Source: Levilactobacillus brevis
Lineage (GTDB): Bacteria; Bacillota; Bacilli; Lactobacillales; Lactobacillaceae
NCBI GenBank assembly: GCA_021383565.1
Contig: CP079699.1
Location: 2,480,001 to 2,544,000, forward strand
Direction: 5' to 3'
DNA: 64,000 nucleotides
The notes beneath the pieces are model-generated. The model saw only the letters and a list, made by a program, of their open reading frames with translations, did not search any database and was not told the origin of the DNA. How positions within the stretch are numbered: the first letter of the stretch is position 1; each line of letters begins with the position of its first letter. The position numbers and the translations under genes were made by a program. Positions 18,669-28,029 of this stretch are shown in pieces.

Positions 18669-18727
18669 GAAACGGCCTCCTGACTGATGGTTACTTTTTG
18701 GTGCGTAGGGCACTTTAAAGTGGGTTC

Positions 18728-18755
18728 TTGTTCTAAAGTTCTTAGCCAGTATAAT
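18728..18755 (+). promoter_or_regulatory. Promoter of MFS efflux gene
   Basis: TTGTTC, 16-base spacer, TATAAT, 36 bases before the start codon. The spacer has short AGAAC/GTTCT-like elements that may be the HxlR operator. Confidence 0.55.
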
Positions 18756-18791
18756 CAATAACTATCGCATTAGCAATTCAAGGAGGTCATT

Positions 18792-19997
18792 ATGACAAAA
18801 AAATTCTCACCAACTTTTACCTTACTCGCGTTGGCCGTGAGCGCCTTCGCCATCGGATCTACCGAATTTATTAGCGTAGGGCTGATTCCCCTGTTGATTC
18901 AAAGCTTTCACGTGAGCCTGGCGCAGGCCGGCTTGACGGTCTCGGTCTACGCGTTGGGCATCACGCTGGGAGCCCCTATCATGACGTTGTTGACCGGTCA
19001 GATTAACCGGCATACGTTGATGGTTATTATCATGCTGCTCTTTATCACGGGGAATCTCGTTGCTGCCTTTGCCCCGACGTTTACGGTCCTACTGGCCGGT
19101 CGGGTCGTGGCCGCACTGGCCCACGGCGTCTTCATGACGGTGGGGTCCGTGATTGCGGCGGACGTTGTGTCCCCGTCCAAACGGGCGTCGGCGATTGCCG
19201 TGATGTTTACCGGCCTCACGGTGGCGACGGTGACCGGCGTACCATTGGGCACGATGATTGGCCAACTGGGTGGTTGGCGGTGGTCCTTTATCTTTATCAG
19301 TCTGATTGGACTGATCGGTCTGGTCGCCGACTATATTCTAGTTCCGCGGCACTTACCTCTGCCAAGTAAGGCCACCGCACGGGGAATTCTCCGTGTTCTG
19401 GGTAATCCACAATTAGGCTTGGCCCTACTGGTCACGGCGCTGGGTTACGGCGGCACCTTCGTCGCTTACACCTACCTCTCCCCATTATTAGAGCAGCAAA
19501 TGGGCTGGTCCAGCAGCGCGGTCGTCGTCATTCTGGTAATTTACGGTTTGATGGTGGCGATCGGCAACACACTGGGCGGCCGGTGGGCCAATGCCAAGCC
19601 GTTAGCGGCGTTACTGAAGATGTTTACGGGGCTATTCGTGACCTTGCTGGTTCTAACGGTGACCACGAATAGTCAGTGGCTCGGCCTACTAACGGTGCTG
19701 GCCATGGGGTTCTTCGCGTTTATGAACGTTCCGGGGCTACAACTCTACATCGTCCAACTCGCCGAGACCTACACGCCGGCCGATATTACGATGGCTTCGG
19801 CGCTTAACATTTCGGCCTTCAACGTCGGGATTGCGTTGGGGTCTGGCATCGGTGGTCAGGTGACCCGGCAGTTGGGTCTGGCCTGGACGCCACTCTTTGG
19901 GGCCATCATGGTGGCCATCAGTATCGGGTTAACTTGGGGCCTCATTCGTTTGGCGCGGCCCTCGAAGCGGTTAGTTAATAAATTCAATCATAATTAG
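18792..19997 (+). CDS. MFS transporter, DHA1 family (AraJ/YdhP-like efflux permease)
   Basis: 401 residues, about 12 membrane segments. It starts with the family sequence FTLLALAVSAFAIGSTEFISVG, conserved in sugar/drug efflux permeases of the YdhP/AraJ group, and shows motif C-like GVPLGTMIGQ. AAGGAGG lies 7 bases before the ATG. It is divergent from the HxlR regulator and probably exports a small toxic compound. Substrate is unknown. Confidence 0.9.
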   Translation: MTKKFSPTFTLLALAVSAFAIGSTEFISVGLIPLLIQSFHVSLAQAGLTVSVYALGITLGAPIMTLLTGQINRHTLMVIIMLLFITGNLVAAFAPTFTVLLAGRVVAALAHGVFMTVGSVIAADVVSPSKRASAIAVMFTGLTVATVTGVPLGTMIGQLGGWRWSFIFISLIGLIGLVADYILVPRHLPLPSKATARGILRVLGNPQLGLALLVTALGYGGTFVAYTYLSPLLEQQMGWSSSAVVVILVIYGLMVAIGNTLGGRWANAKPLAALLKMFTGLFVTLLVLTVTTNSQWLGLLTVLAMGFFAFMNVPGLQLYIVQLAETYTPADITMASALNISAFNVGIALGSGIGGQVTRQLGLAWTPLFGAIMVAISIGLTWGLIRLARPSKRLVNKFNHN

Positions 19998-20003
19998 GCA
20001 AAA

Positions 20004-20043
20004 TGACACGGCAGGGAGGAAAACTCGCTGTCGTTTTGTTTTA
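20004..20043 (+). terminator. Possible terminator after MFS gene
   Basis: Imperfect stem ACGGCAG / CTGTCGT with G-T pairs around GGAGGAAAACTCG, followed by a T-rich stretch. Confidence 0.5.
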
Positions 20044-20172
20044 ACGCGAAATGTAATCGCTAACACATATTATGAAATAACTAATTATTTATATTAAGGA
20101 AATTACATAGGATTAACGATAAATTTCTGTATAATTTAGTATTAGTAAAAAAATATAAAGGGAGAGACCACA

Positions 20173-22299
20173 GTGAAAAGAACGGGACGATTACTGATAT
20201 TACTAGGACTAGCCTTATTTTGGTGGTCCCCAGTAGACGCACGGGCCGCGGGGGGCGACCTTGATTTGGCGCACGCCATCGCCACGGCACCACGAGGCAT
20301 TCCGTTGGAACGGGAGTTTACGACCAAAATTCCAGGTTCGGCGACGAAACTGTTGGATAGCCCCACGGTTCCTAAATCCATCGCGCAGATGACACCGGAC
20401 GCGCCTAATCAGGTGGGGGCAGTGTGGTCGCGGATGGGGAGTGGCGGTCAACAGAATCAATTTGACCTCACGCAGGATATGGAGATGGGTTTCTGGCTCT
20501 ACTTCGGAGATAAACAAGCAGACGCCGGCGAAGGACTGGCCTTTGTCGTCCAGAACTCACCGCAGGGGGACCAGGCGTTAGGAACCGGCGGGCAATCGCT
20601 GGGGGCCTGGGGTCAGGTGACCGCGCCGAAAGATGGTCATGCGGCGGAGATTGCCCAGACGGCGATTCAGAATAGCTGGGCATTGGAATTTGACACCCAC
20701 GTGAATGCCGATATCAAGGATGTGACGGGCTACTTCGATGGGGCCGAGGCCACGAATAAGCACCCCCATATTGCCTACGCTTCACCAGCCGATCCGGAAT
20801 ACTATAAATGGACGCCGGAGCTGGTCAATGGTGAGTGGCAATCGGGTTATCTCCTGCGGCATTGGCATGCGAATCCGTTGAAGCACGGTGCCGACGGAAA
20901 TTGGCACCATTTCTCGTTGTTCTGGCAGGCGCAGCGCAACCTACTGACCTACTACTATGATGACCGCGACCCGGCGACGAATCAAGAACGTGAGATCTTT
21001 GACTCCGATGAATTTGCCGTTAAGCCAGAGGACCTCGCCAACGGGGTCACGGCGCCCACCAAGGCCTACTGGGGTATCACGGGAGCCACTGGGCCGACGA
21101 ATAGTGCCAATCAACTGGTGATGATCGACCACGCCTCGTCGTTGGGGAAAGTCGCCACGAGTATTCACCTCGACAACGAGACGACCAAGCAGGCGGTTCA
21201 GCCCGATACGCCGGTGGCCGCTGGGGACCAGCTCACCTACCGGTACGAGTTTGACTACCAGCCGACCGCCGACGAACAGGCGCTGGCGCCGCTGACCATG
21301 ACCATGCCAGTGCCGGAGGGCCTCGATGTGAGTGGCGGGCGTGTGACCTACGGCGACCAGAGCCAAGACCAGATTGCCAAGCCCAAAGGTAAGCAGATCA
21401 CGTTCACCTGGTCGAAGGGGTTGACTAAGCAGCGGCACCACGCCACGGTGACCGTGACGGGCCACGCCTTGCCGTCCAAGCAGACTGTGACCCGGCCGAG
21501 CGTGACCGCTAACTTCTATGGCGCCAATTATCAGACCAGTCTTGTATCCTCTACTTATCAGGTGAAAGGTGGATTGTATCTACATCTAGCCAATCTTGGA
21601 GATGACGTGGTTATGGTGAAGCAACACGAGACGGCGACGATCAACGTGCGCCTGCAGAATGGCGACTTGCCGCTGGATGCCACCGAGATTGCCAAATATC
21701 CCTTGCGGATTCAACTGAACCAGCATGCTTATCAGTTGACCGAGCTGGATGGTCGCCTACTGGCAGACGGGACATATCAGCTTCAGATTCCCGGGAAACT
21801 GCTAGAGGTTGGCGACAATTCGCTGAAGTTGCAAGCCGAAGACGATCAGCATGCGTCCAACGTCTTGGCCATCTCGTTGGTCCGGTCGCCGGGCACTCTC
21901 AGTTTTGAAAGAATTCCGGCACAGGCGTCGTTTGAGTCGTATAGCCTCACGGGCCGACATCTTCTGTTGCATCGCAATGATGACTGGCAACTGGCGGTTC
22001 GTGATGAGCGGGGGGCGCACAAACGTTGGCGACTAGAAGTCGCGTTGCAGGGCGCTTTTCACACGGATACCGGGCGTCTTCTCAGCGGTCAGCCGTTGTT
22101 GGTTGGAACGGCCGGTCAGGCACCGATCGATGCGCACGGCGCCACCGTCGTAGATAAGGTCAGCCAGTCCGACGACGAGGTGACGGCGGTCAATCAAGCG
22201 TGGACCACGAATACGGGAATTCTCCTGGATGTCGCGCCGAGTGCGGTCGCGGGTGAGTATCACGGCACTTTGCAGTGGTCGCTGGTGAATGCCGAATAG
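20173..22299 (+). CDS. L-type lectin / WxL-domain surface protein
   Basis: 708 residues, GTG start with GGGAGAGA upstream. A signal peptide (LLILLGLALFWW, cleavage near ARA-AGG) leads to an L-type (legume) lectin-like domain, about residues 35-330, with GEGLAFVVQNSPQG and the metal-site-like WALEFDTHVN. Middle domains look like bacterial Ig-like folds (about 335-580). The C-terminus has both WxL motifs: DDWQLAVRD near 600 and the terminal YHGTLQWSLVNAE. WxL domains bind peptidoglycan without covalent links. It is predicted to be a surface lectin. Usually such genes come in WxL clusters with a transmembrane partner; none is next to it here. Confidence 0.88.
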   Translation: MKRTGRLLILLGLALFWWSPVDARAAGGDLDLAHAIATAPRGIPLEREFTTKIPGSATKLLDSPTVPKSIAQMTPDAPNQVGAVWSRMGSGGQQNQFDLTQDMEMGFWLYFGDKQADAGEGLAFVVQNSPQGDQALGTGGQSLGAWGQVTAPKDGHAAEIAQTAIQNSWALEFDTHVNADIKDVTGYFDGAEATNKHPHIAYASPADPEYYKWTPELVNGEWQSGYLLRHWHANPLKHGADGNWHHFSLFWQAQRNLLTYYYDDRDPATNQEREIFDSDEFAVKPEDLANGVTAPTKAYWGITGATGPTNSANQLVMIDHASSLGKVATSIHLDNETTKQAVQPDTPVAAGDQLTYRYEFDYQPTADEQALAPLTMTMPVPEGLDVSGGRVTYGDQSQDQIAKPKGKQITFTWSKGLTKQRHHATVTVTGHALPSKQTVTRPSVTANFYGANYQTSLVSSTYQVKGGLYLHLANLGDDVVMVKQHETATINVRLQNGDLPLDATEIAKYPLRIQLNQHAYQLTELDGRLLADGTYQLQIPGKLLEVGDNSLKLQAEDDQHASNVLAISLVRSPGTLSFERIPAQASFESYSLTGRHLLLHRNDDWQLAVRDERGAHKRWRLEVALQGAFHTDTGRLLSGQPLLVGTAGQAPIDAHGATVVDKVSQSDDEVTAVNQAWTTNTGILLDVAPSAVAGEYHGTLQWSLVNAE

Positions 22300-22305
22300 T
22301 GTACA

Positions 22306-22339
22306 CAAGAGTCTGGGACAAAACCCCGGACTCTTTTTT
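22306..22339 (+). terminator. Terminator of lectin gene, overlapping an inverted-repeat tip
   Basis: GAGTCTGGG / CCCCGGACTC hairpin with loop ACAAAA and seven T. The same bases form the outer end of the repeat listed at 22309. Confidence 0.8.
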
Positions 22340-22480
22340 TATTTCCAAACTTTTATAGTCGAAACGTGCGATAAAAGACTGCTTCCTTCGCTTAGGGACG
22401 AAATACGAACGATTGAAAGTGCACAATCATTCGTATTCCTAGGCTATGCTCGGTAGCAAACCGTCTTTTGTCCCACTCTC
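22309..22480. repeat. MITE-like 172-bp element
   Basis: Ends are inverted repeats: GAGTCTGGGACAAAAC at 22309 and the complement of GAGAGTGGGACAAAAG at 22465-22480 (13 of 16 equal). Inside is a second hairpin, AATACGAACGATTG and its complement (about 22401-22435). No coding capacity. The left tip also matches the right end of the IS1182 remnant at 26341, so it may be an IS1182-derived non-autonomous element. Confidence 0.6.
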
Positions 22481-22493
22481 GTGCGGTTGAAGG

Positions 22494-23051
22494 TCATTGC
22501 TGCGGCTTGTGGGGATGCAGCGTTGCTAGGCGTTCAATTTGTTGGCCGAGGTATGCGGGCGGTTCCACCATCCCGCGCCGCATCCAGTTAATGGCAACGT
22601 TGACGACCGCGCCGGAAAAGAATTCCACGTAGTACGGCTCGTTAAAGATGGCTAAACCACTGGCGCTACTAATTCGGTTCTGTTTAATGAGTAATTGAAA
22701 GACGGTCTGAAACGTTTGCACGAAAATATCGTACTTATCGTTTTTGATTAATAGCCGGTTGGTGTCAGCCGCTTGTTGGACGACTTGGAAGTACCGGGTC
22801 ATGAGTTCAGCAAGCCCAATTTGTGTCTGATTGGGCAGACGTCGCAAGTAGTGCAGCATGTATTGTTCTTGAAAGGCACCAATAATCTGATCAAAGTTCG
22901 CGTAATTGCGATAAAAGTAAGTTCGGGAAACACCGGCTTGTTGACAGAGTTCGGTGATGGAAATGGTGGCTAGTGGTTTTTGAGTCATCAGTTGCAGTAA
23001 GGCTTGGTAGATGGCGACTAAGTTTTGCCGTTTGCGTTCTTGTGGACTCAT
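22494..23051 (-). CDS. TetR/AcrR-family regulator
   Basis: About 185 residues from ATG 23051, which has GGAGG upstream. The N-terminal helix-turn-helix reads TISITELCQQAGVSRTYFYRNYANF, as in the TetR family; the rest is a helical ligand domain. It is divergent from the MFS pump at 23145 with a 93-base gap holding both promoters, so it most likely represses that pump and itself. The gap contains short inverted repeats (GTAT...ATAC around 23110-23124) that could be its operator. Confidence 0.88.
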   Translation of the reverse strand: MSPQERKRQNLVAIYQALLQLMTQKPLATISITELCQQAGVSRTYFYRNYANFDQIIGAFQEQYMLHYLRRLPNQTQIGLAELMTRYFQVVQQAADTNRLLIKNDKYDIFVQTFQTVFQLLIKQNRISSASGLAIFNEPYYVEFFSGAVVNVAINWMRRGMVEPPAYLGQQIERLATLHPHKPQQ

Positions 23052-23144
23052 TGGGTAACAACCTCCCATATTTTGTAACCTAAATATTTATTTGTGTACG
23101 AACGTCCCCGTATACTGTGCATACACAGATAGGGGGAGCTTAAA

Positions 23145-24857
23145 ATGCAAAAATCAACTAAGATTGTAACGACGATGGCGATGGGGACGTTTCTATGTAT
23201 GTTGGATACGACGGTCATGAATATCGCACTACCCGCAATCCAAACGGGTTTGGCGACTAACTTAGCCCAATTATCCTGGGCGCTCAATATTTATACCATA
23301 CTATTTGCTAGTTTGACCATTCCTTTGGGCCGGCTGGCGGATATTTATGGCCGGGCACGCCTGTATTTAATTGGTTTAGCCCTATTCTTAGGCGGTTCAC
23401 TGTTTTCCGGCTTAGCTGGTCATGTCAGTTGGTTAATCGTTGGTCGTGGCGTCCAAAGTCTGGGAGCGGCGATCGTTTTCCCTGCCAGCATGACGATTGG
23501 GATTCAAAGTGTCCCGGCCGCTAAACGAACGGGTGCGATTGGGATTCTTGGGACCACTCAGGGATTAGCCGCAGCGTTAGGACCGACGATTGGGGGTGCG
23601 GTGACGCAATTTTTTGGTTGGCGCGGTATTTTTTTAATCAACGTGCCGTTAGTCTTAATCATGTTAGGGCTATGCTGGTGGTTACTGGATCGCCAAACTA
23701 CTGAAACGGTGACTGAAAAGATCGATTGGGTAGGCAGTTTATGTTCGATGGGAACATTATTTAGCTTAACGCTGATGCTAGTCAAGGGGAGTGACTGGGG
23801 CTGGACGAGTTCAGTCGTCATTGGGCTCGGTGTCTTCAGTCTGGTCGCATTAGTCAGCTTTATTGTGGTGGAGGCCCACGTTGAACAGCCGATGATGCCG
23901 TTAGCGCTATTCCACAACCGTCAATTCACGGGCGCAGCGCTTATCACCATCATTTCCGGCGTATTCATGGTGGCGCTGTTAGTCCTGTTGCCGAATTTTT
24001 TCACCAAAGTCCAAGGTAAAACGGAACTTATGGCGGCGCTGATGATTTCACCGGCGTCAATGATGATTTTCCTATTTTCACCCATCAGTGGATTTGTGCT
24101 GGCCAAAGTTGGTCCCCGGGCGGTGATTCTCAGTGGCATCCTCGCAATTATTGCGGGTTACGTCGGTCTCAGTCGACTGAATCCGGATCATTATTGGCAA
24201 CTCCTGATTGTCTTGCTGTTAGTCGGTGCGGGATACGGGATGATCATTGGGCCGATTACGGTCTTAGCCGCTGGTGACTTCACGGGGAAACTGCTGACGG
24301 CCTCGCAGAGCGTGATTGGGGTTTTTCGGCAAATCGGGACGTCGCTAGCGGTCGCGATTTTTGTGTCAGCGTTATCGACTAACCTGGTTACCGCTAAGCA
24401 CCAGGTTTGGCAAACGGCGCAGGGCGCAGTGGCGAATTTGACGGTCTCAGCTAAGGTCAAGCAGGATACGTTAGCGGCGGTACGGGCGCAGCTAGCCACG
24501 AAAAAAGTCGCGTCCGGCACATCAAAGCACTTCATTACCCCGGCAAAGACCCGGCATCTGATTCGGCAAAACTATGCGCAAGTGATTAAGCAACAACGGC
24601 TTGCATTAGCGCCCGTCCCGGTTCGTAGGGTGGTTTATCGACGGGTTCAGCGGACCGTCATTGCAACGGTTGTACATGACAATCAACAGATTGCGACCGT
24701 GGTGACTAAGGTTAAGGCTACGAGCAAGACGGCGTTGACCGGAGCATTTATGCGGCCTTACCAGGTTGCGATGCCGGTTACATTCAGCATGTTGCCGTTG
24801 CTGATCAGTTTTAAACGGCGACGGGACGCCCGTCGTATCCCCCACAGTTACTCTTAA
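23145..24857 (+). CDS. MFS drug efflux transporter, DHA2 (EmrB/QacA) family, 3' end fused to IS1182 remnant
   Basis: 570 residues with 14 predicted membrane segments. Typical DHA2 blocks: MLDTTVMNIALPAIQ in TM1, PLGRLADIYGRARLYLIG (motif A), and GPTIGGAVTQFFGWRGIFLINVP (motif C). The ATG has AGGGGGAGC upstream. A large loop (about residues 415-530) lies before the last membrane segment. From about base 24815 the DNA also reads, in another frame, as an IS1182 transposase (GRPSYPP... LLKLFLFGY), so the last dozen residues after KRRRD come from the IS and the native C-terminus is lost. Function is probably kept, since all membrane segments precede the junction. Confidence 0.88.
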   Translation: MQKSTKIVTTMAMGTFLCMLDTTVMNIALPAIQTGLATNLAQLSWALNIYTILFASLTIPLGRLADIYGRARLYLIGLALFLGGSLFSGLAGHVSWLIVGRGVQSLGAAIVFPASMTIGIQSVPAAKRTGAIGILGTTQGLAAALGPTIGGAVTQFFGWRGIFLINVPLVLIMLGLCWWLLDRQTTETVTEKIDWVGSLCSMGTLFSLTLMLVKGSDWGWTSSVVIGLGVFSLVALVSFIVVEAHVEQPMMPLALFHNRQFTGAALITIISGVFMVALLVLLPNFFTKVQGKTELMAALMISPASMMIFLFSPISGFVLAKVGPRAVILSGILAIIAGYVGLSRLNPDHYWQLLIVLLLVGAGYGMIIGPITVLAAGDFTGKLLTASQSVIGVFRQIGTSLAVAIFVSALSTNLVTAKHQVWQTAQGAVANLTVSAKVKQDTLAAVRAQLATKKVASGTSKHFITPAKTRHLIRQNYAQVIKQQRLALAPVPVRRVVYRRVQRTVIATVVHDNQQIATVVTKVKATSKTALTGAFMRPYQVAMPVTFSMLPLLISFKRRRDARRIPHSYS

Positions 24858-26339
24858 AGCTTTTCTTATTTGGCTACTTGCGACGTACTTTTTCAGGCCG
24901 TAAGCTCGTCTAACTGGCCAATGAAAATCTTGTAATGCAGTGGTTTATTGGTAATCGTTATCCCATTCCGAGTTATCGGACGCTCAATCGTTTTCGGAGT
25001 AATTCTAAAACCAAGCCGCTAATTACCGGACTTTTCAAGGCCTTCCGTGATTACCTATACTATGCTTGGCCTTTTTGATGAATCCGCACTATTCATCGAT
25101 GGAACCAAAATTTTAGCTGATGCCAATAAATATACTTTTGTTTGGCGTAGAGCTGTTGAAAAGGCCGAAACTGGACTCGATGGTAAAACCGCACGGCTTT
25201 ACCATGAACTAATTGATTATCAAGTTGTTGTTCCACAGTTGTCACCTAAAGAACAAGCAATCAATGCCAAAGAATTAATTTAACTAACGACTGCTTTGAC
25301 TATCGCTATCAACGATTTAAATCAGCGGGTTAAACAAGAAAAGCCTAAACGTGGTGGTTCAGCTCTCAAACGTCGTCGCCGTAAATTGAAACACTTTCTT
25401 CATCAATTAACGACTGATTATTTACCACGTAAACAAAGATATGAGTTTGATGAAGCAACTTTTGGTGACCGCAATAGTTTCTCAAAGACTGATTTGGATG
25501 CCACTTTTATGCGAATGAAAGAAGATCCGATGCGGAATGGGCAATTAAAACCAGGCTATAACTTACAGGTCGCTAGTCAAAATCAATTTGCGCTTTATTA
25601 TCAACTGTATCAACGACCAATCGATACCCGGACCTTGGTTCCATTTGTAACTCATATCTTTAAACAAACACCTAATGCTGTCCACTGGATAGTTGCTGAT
25701 GCTGGTTATGGAAGTGAAGCTAATTATCAAAAACTCACCGATGATTTCCAATTACATTATGCAATTCCTTATGGAATGTATGAGAAAGAACAAACACGTG
25801 CGTATCATAAAGACCGACGTAAGGTCGCTAACTGGCAGTATGATGAAGTGAACGACTCTTACACAGATTTGGACGGTATCACTTTTACGTTTCACAACTA
25901 TAGTACCCGTCATGATCGCTACGGTTATAAAAAGCAGTTCAAAATCTATCGCACTGTCGAGTACTTTGAAGACCCTAAACGAGAAGCTTTTGCGACGACT
26001 AAGAAAGGTAATCGTCGTCAAATAGGCATTAATTACAATTGGTTATATTTTAAAAATAAAGCTAAAGAACAACTGACTAGTAAAATTGGGCATGATTTGT
26101 ACGCTCGCCGTAAAATTGAAATTGAACCAATCTTTGCTGACCTCAAGACTTACTTGAAGTTCAAACGCTTTTCGGTACGTGGTCTAGCTGCCGTAGATAA
26201 TGAAATGGGAATCGCTTTAATGGCTGAGAATTTATCAAAACTGTCTAAAATCATTAAACAACCAACCCTAAGACCAAAGAAAAGTGGTGTCAATCGCCAC
26301 AAACCAGCAATTGACACCACTTTTCTATTTAAGCTCTAG
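24815..26339 (+). pseudogene. IS1182-family transposase remnant, 5'-truncated and frameshifted
   Basis: Reading starts inside the end of the MFS gene (GRPSYPPQ, LLLKLFLFGYLRRTFSGRK), meets an in-frame TAA at about 24912, continues with NLVMQWFIGNRYP and SYRTLNRFRSN to a TGA near 25079, shifts frame to LFDESALFIDGTKILADANK, is stopped again at 25283, and then runs openly from 25296 to 26339 with the DDE-type core (WIVADAGYGSEAN, RRKIEIEPIFADLKTYLKF). The canonical N-terminus is missing. Not expected to be functional. The right IS end follows at 26341. Confidence 0.88.
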
Positions 26340-26340
26340 A

Positions 26341-26359
26341 GTTTTGTCCCAGACTCTTG
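26341..26359. repeat. Right terminal inverted repeat of IS1182 remnant
   Basis: Its complement, CAAGAGTCTGGGACAAAAC, is identical over 19 bases to 22306-22324, in inverted orientation 4 kb away. The TetR/MFS pair lies between the two. Confidence 0.7.
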
Positions 26360-26366
26360 CTTTGAT

Positions 26367-27020
26367 TTATTCAGGTTGTAAGACTTTTTCCAATTCGGCG
26401 ACCATGTATTTCGCCTCGTCAGCGTCCTGCCAATCGCGATGGGGGAAGAGGACGTAGCGGTCGAGAATATACCCGGCGATGATTGACGCGATGTAACGAA
26501 AGATCATGGTGAAAGGCCAGTCGATAATCAGGTGGTGCTGCTGGAGCTTGGTGACGGTCCCCTCGAAGGACCCGATGAATTGGGCGCGGGCAACCTCGAT
26601 AAATTCCTGTCGTAAGTCTTCGTTATAGAGTAGTTCGCTGAAGAAGACCTTGATGGCGTCCTGGTTCGCCGCCGCGAATGCCATGCGATTCTGCACGAAG
26701 ATAACCAGAAAGTCGTGCAGGTTAGTGAAGGGTTTACTCAGGGTATCTTTCTTGAGTTCGGCAGCGACGTCGGGAATAATCTGTTGAATCACGGGTTCCA
26801 AGGCGACCCCCAAGATATTGGCCTTGGACTTGAAATGTTTAAACATGGTGCCCTCGGATTGGTGGGCCGCAACGGCAATCTGATGGGTGCTGGTGTTGGC
26901 ATAGCCCTGCTTGGCAAAGAGCTGGATGCTGGCGATCAGCACGTCCTTTTGCTTTTGCGTGAGGTCTTTCGTCGCTTGAATTGTGGCGGGAAATTGGTCC
27001 AAAATTTTATTAATTGACAT
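26367..27020 (-). CDS. TetR/AcrR-family regulator
   Basis: 217 residues. The helix-turn-helix covers about residues 25-70 (QLFAKQGYANTSTHQIAVAA, then SEGTMFKHFKSKANIL). The C-terminal domain is long and helical, with hydrophobic stretches near IASIIAGYILDRYVLF. AAAGGTGG precedes the ATG. Its stop codon lies just 7 bases from the IS1182 right end. No divergent or co-directional partner is clear, so its target cannot be named. Confidence 0.88.
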   Translation of the reverse strand: MSINKILDQFPATIQATKDLTQKQKDVLIASIQLFAKQGYANTSTHQIAVAAHQSEGTMFKHFKSKANILGVALEPVIQQIIPDVAAELKKDTLSKPFTNLHDFLVIFVQNRMAFAAANQDAIKVFFSELLYNEDLRQEFIEVARAQFIGSFEGTVTKLQQHHLIIDWPFTMIFRYIASIIAGYILDRYVLFPHRDWQDADEAKYMVAELEKVLQPE

Positions 27021-27149
27021 GACGTGACCACCTTTATATTGGGTTAGGGATGACCGACCGCAGAGATAGCGCGGTTGGTGTGAATTTTTAGGGATAAAAC
27101 CTACTAGTCTTAATCTTACCAGCTTATGGGGGAAATGTCAGCCAAGTGA

Positions 27150-27245
27150 GGGGGACGGCATTTGGCCCGTCCTCCCCACCGCGTTCCAGACCAAATTTGG
27201 CGAACGGTAAGGCGGCCAGTAAAGAAGACAGTCGCTATCAACCTT
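27150..27245 (+). repeat. Dispersed intergenic repeat, short copy B
   Basis: Carries the 30-base core CCAGACCAAATTTGG + CGAACGGTAAGGCGG at 27186-27215, preceded by GGCCCGTCCT and followed by a CTATCAACCTTTAG end. The longer structured module of copies C, F and G is missing. Confidence 0.7.
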
Positions 27246-27266
27246 TAGCTTAAAACTGATGGCATT

Positions 27267-27303
27267 AAAAATCGGGCATGCTCGCAGTCATCCCCGGTTT
27301 TTA
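27267..27303. terminator. Terminator downstream of small membrane protein gene
   Basis: AAAAATCGGG / CCCCGGTTTTT imperfect stem. On the minus strand it follows the gene at 27327. Confidence 0.6.
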
Positions 27304-27326
27304 AGTAAAGTGCTCGTTTCATTCAA

Positions 27327-27593
27327 TTAATGTGCCTGAGCCGTCGTCTTTCTGTAAGCGAAGTAGAACTGGGTGATGGCTAAGATAACGTTGACCCAGT
27401 TGACCGCCGTGAACCAACCTGTCAGACCAGCAACACCGGCAACACCATAGAATACCCAGAAGCCGGCAATAATAGCAACCACGTTGATCCAGCCGAACCA
27501 CTTCATTAATTCCCGGTTTGTCGTTGCGGTGCAAGTCCAAATGCCGTTGATAACTAACCAAATAGCAAGAATCCAAAATGTTGTGGTAAACAT
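27327..27593 (-). CDS. Small membrane protein of unknown function
   Basis: 88 residues, mostly hydrophobic, Trp/Phe-rich, with three likely membrane segments (FWILAIWLVINGIW, INVVAIIAGFWVFYGVAGVAG, NVILAITQFYFAY) and a short charged tail (RKTTAQAH). AAAGGGGA lies 8 bases before the ATG, and a terminator follows, so it looks like a genuine one-gene unit. I do not recognise a named family. Confidence 0.7.
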   Translation of the reverse strand: MFTTTFWILAIWLVINGIWTCTATTNRELMKWFGWINVVAIIAGFWVFYGVAGVAGLTGWFTAVNWVNVILAITQFYFAYRKTTAQAH

Positions 27594-27982
27594 ATTAAAA
27601 TCCCCTTTCTAGTTATCGAGCGAGTAATCACTCGCCCTTGATTACACCTATAGTTTAACACCATCTTCGAAAAGTACAACCCCTTTATGACACTTTTTTA
27701 GCGCAGGGGAGAATGTGAAAAGTAATAGGCTATAAATCGTTGCTATAAAGGGAATCTTTGCCTCATTTACACAAACAATAAATAATGATTTTCAATGATT
27801 TTTGCCTCAACGATCCGATTGTCGTCAGCAACTTCCGCAGTGGTGCCGCTGAAGTCTTAAGTTTTTTCAGCATTTGACGATTGGATGAGATCTAAGTGGC
27901 CTGTCTTATCGGTAATTACGGATTTAAAGGTGCCTCTGCATTTCGTTTAGGGGGTGTTGCAAATAAGGATGCCACGAACCGC
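27594..27982. other. Gene-free region
   Basis: Upstream of the small membrane protein gene; the AT-rich stretch 27640-27800 probably holds its promoter. Nothing else supported. Confidence 0.4.
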
Positions 27983-28013
27983 AAAAAAAGCGCCCGAACA
28001 GGTCGAGCGCTTT
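27983..28013 (-). terminator. Terminator of aldo/keto reductase gene
   Basis: On the minus strand GAAAGCGC...GCGCTTT stem with seven T, 15 bases past the stop codon. Confidence 0.85.
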
Positions 28014-28029
28014 CGTCAGTTGTTATGCG

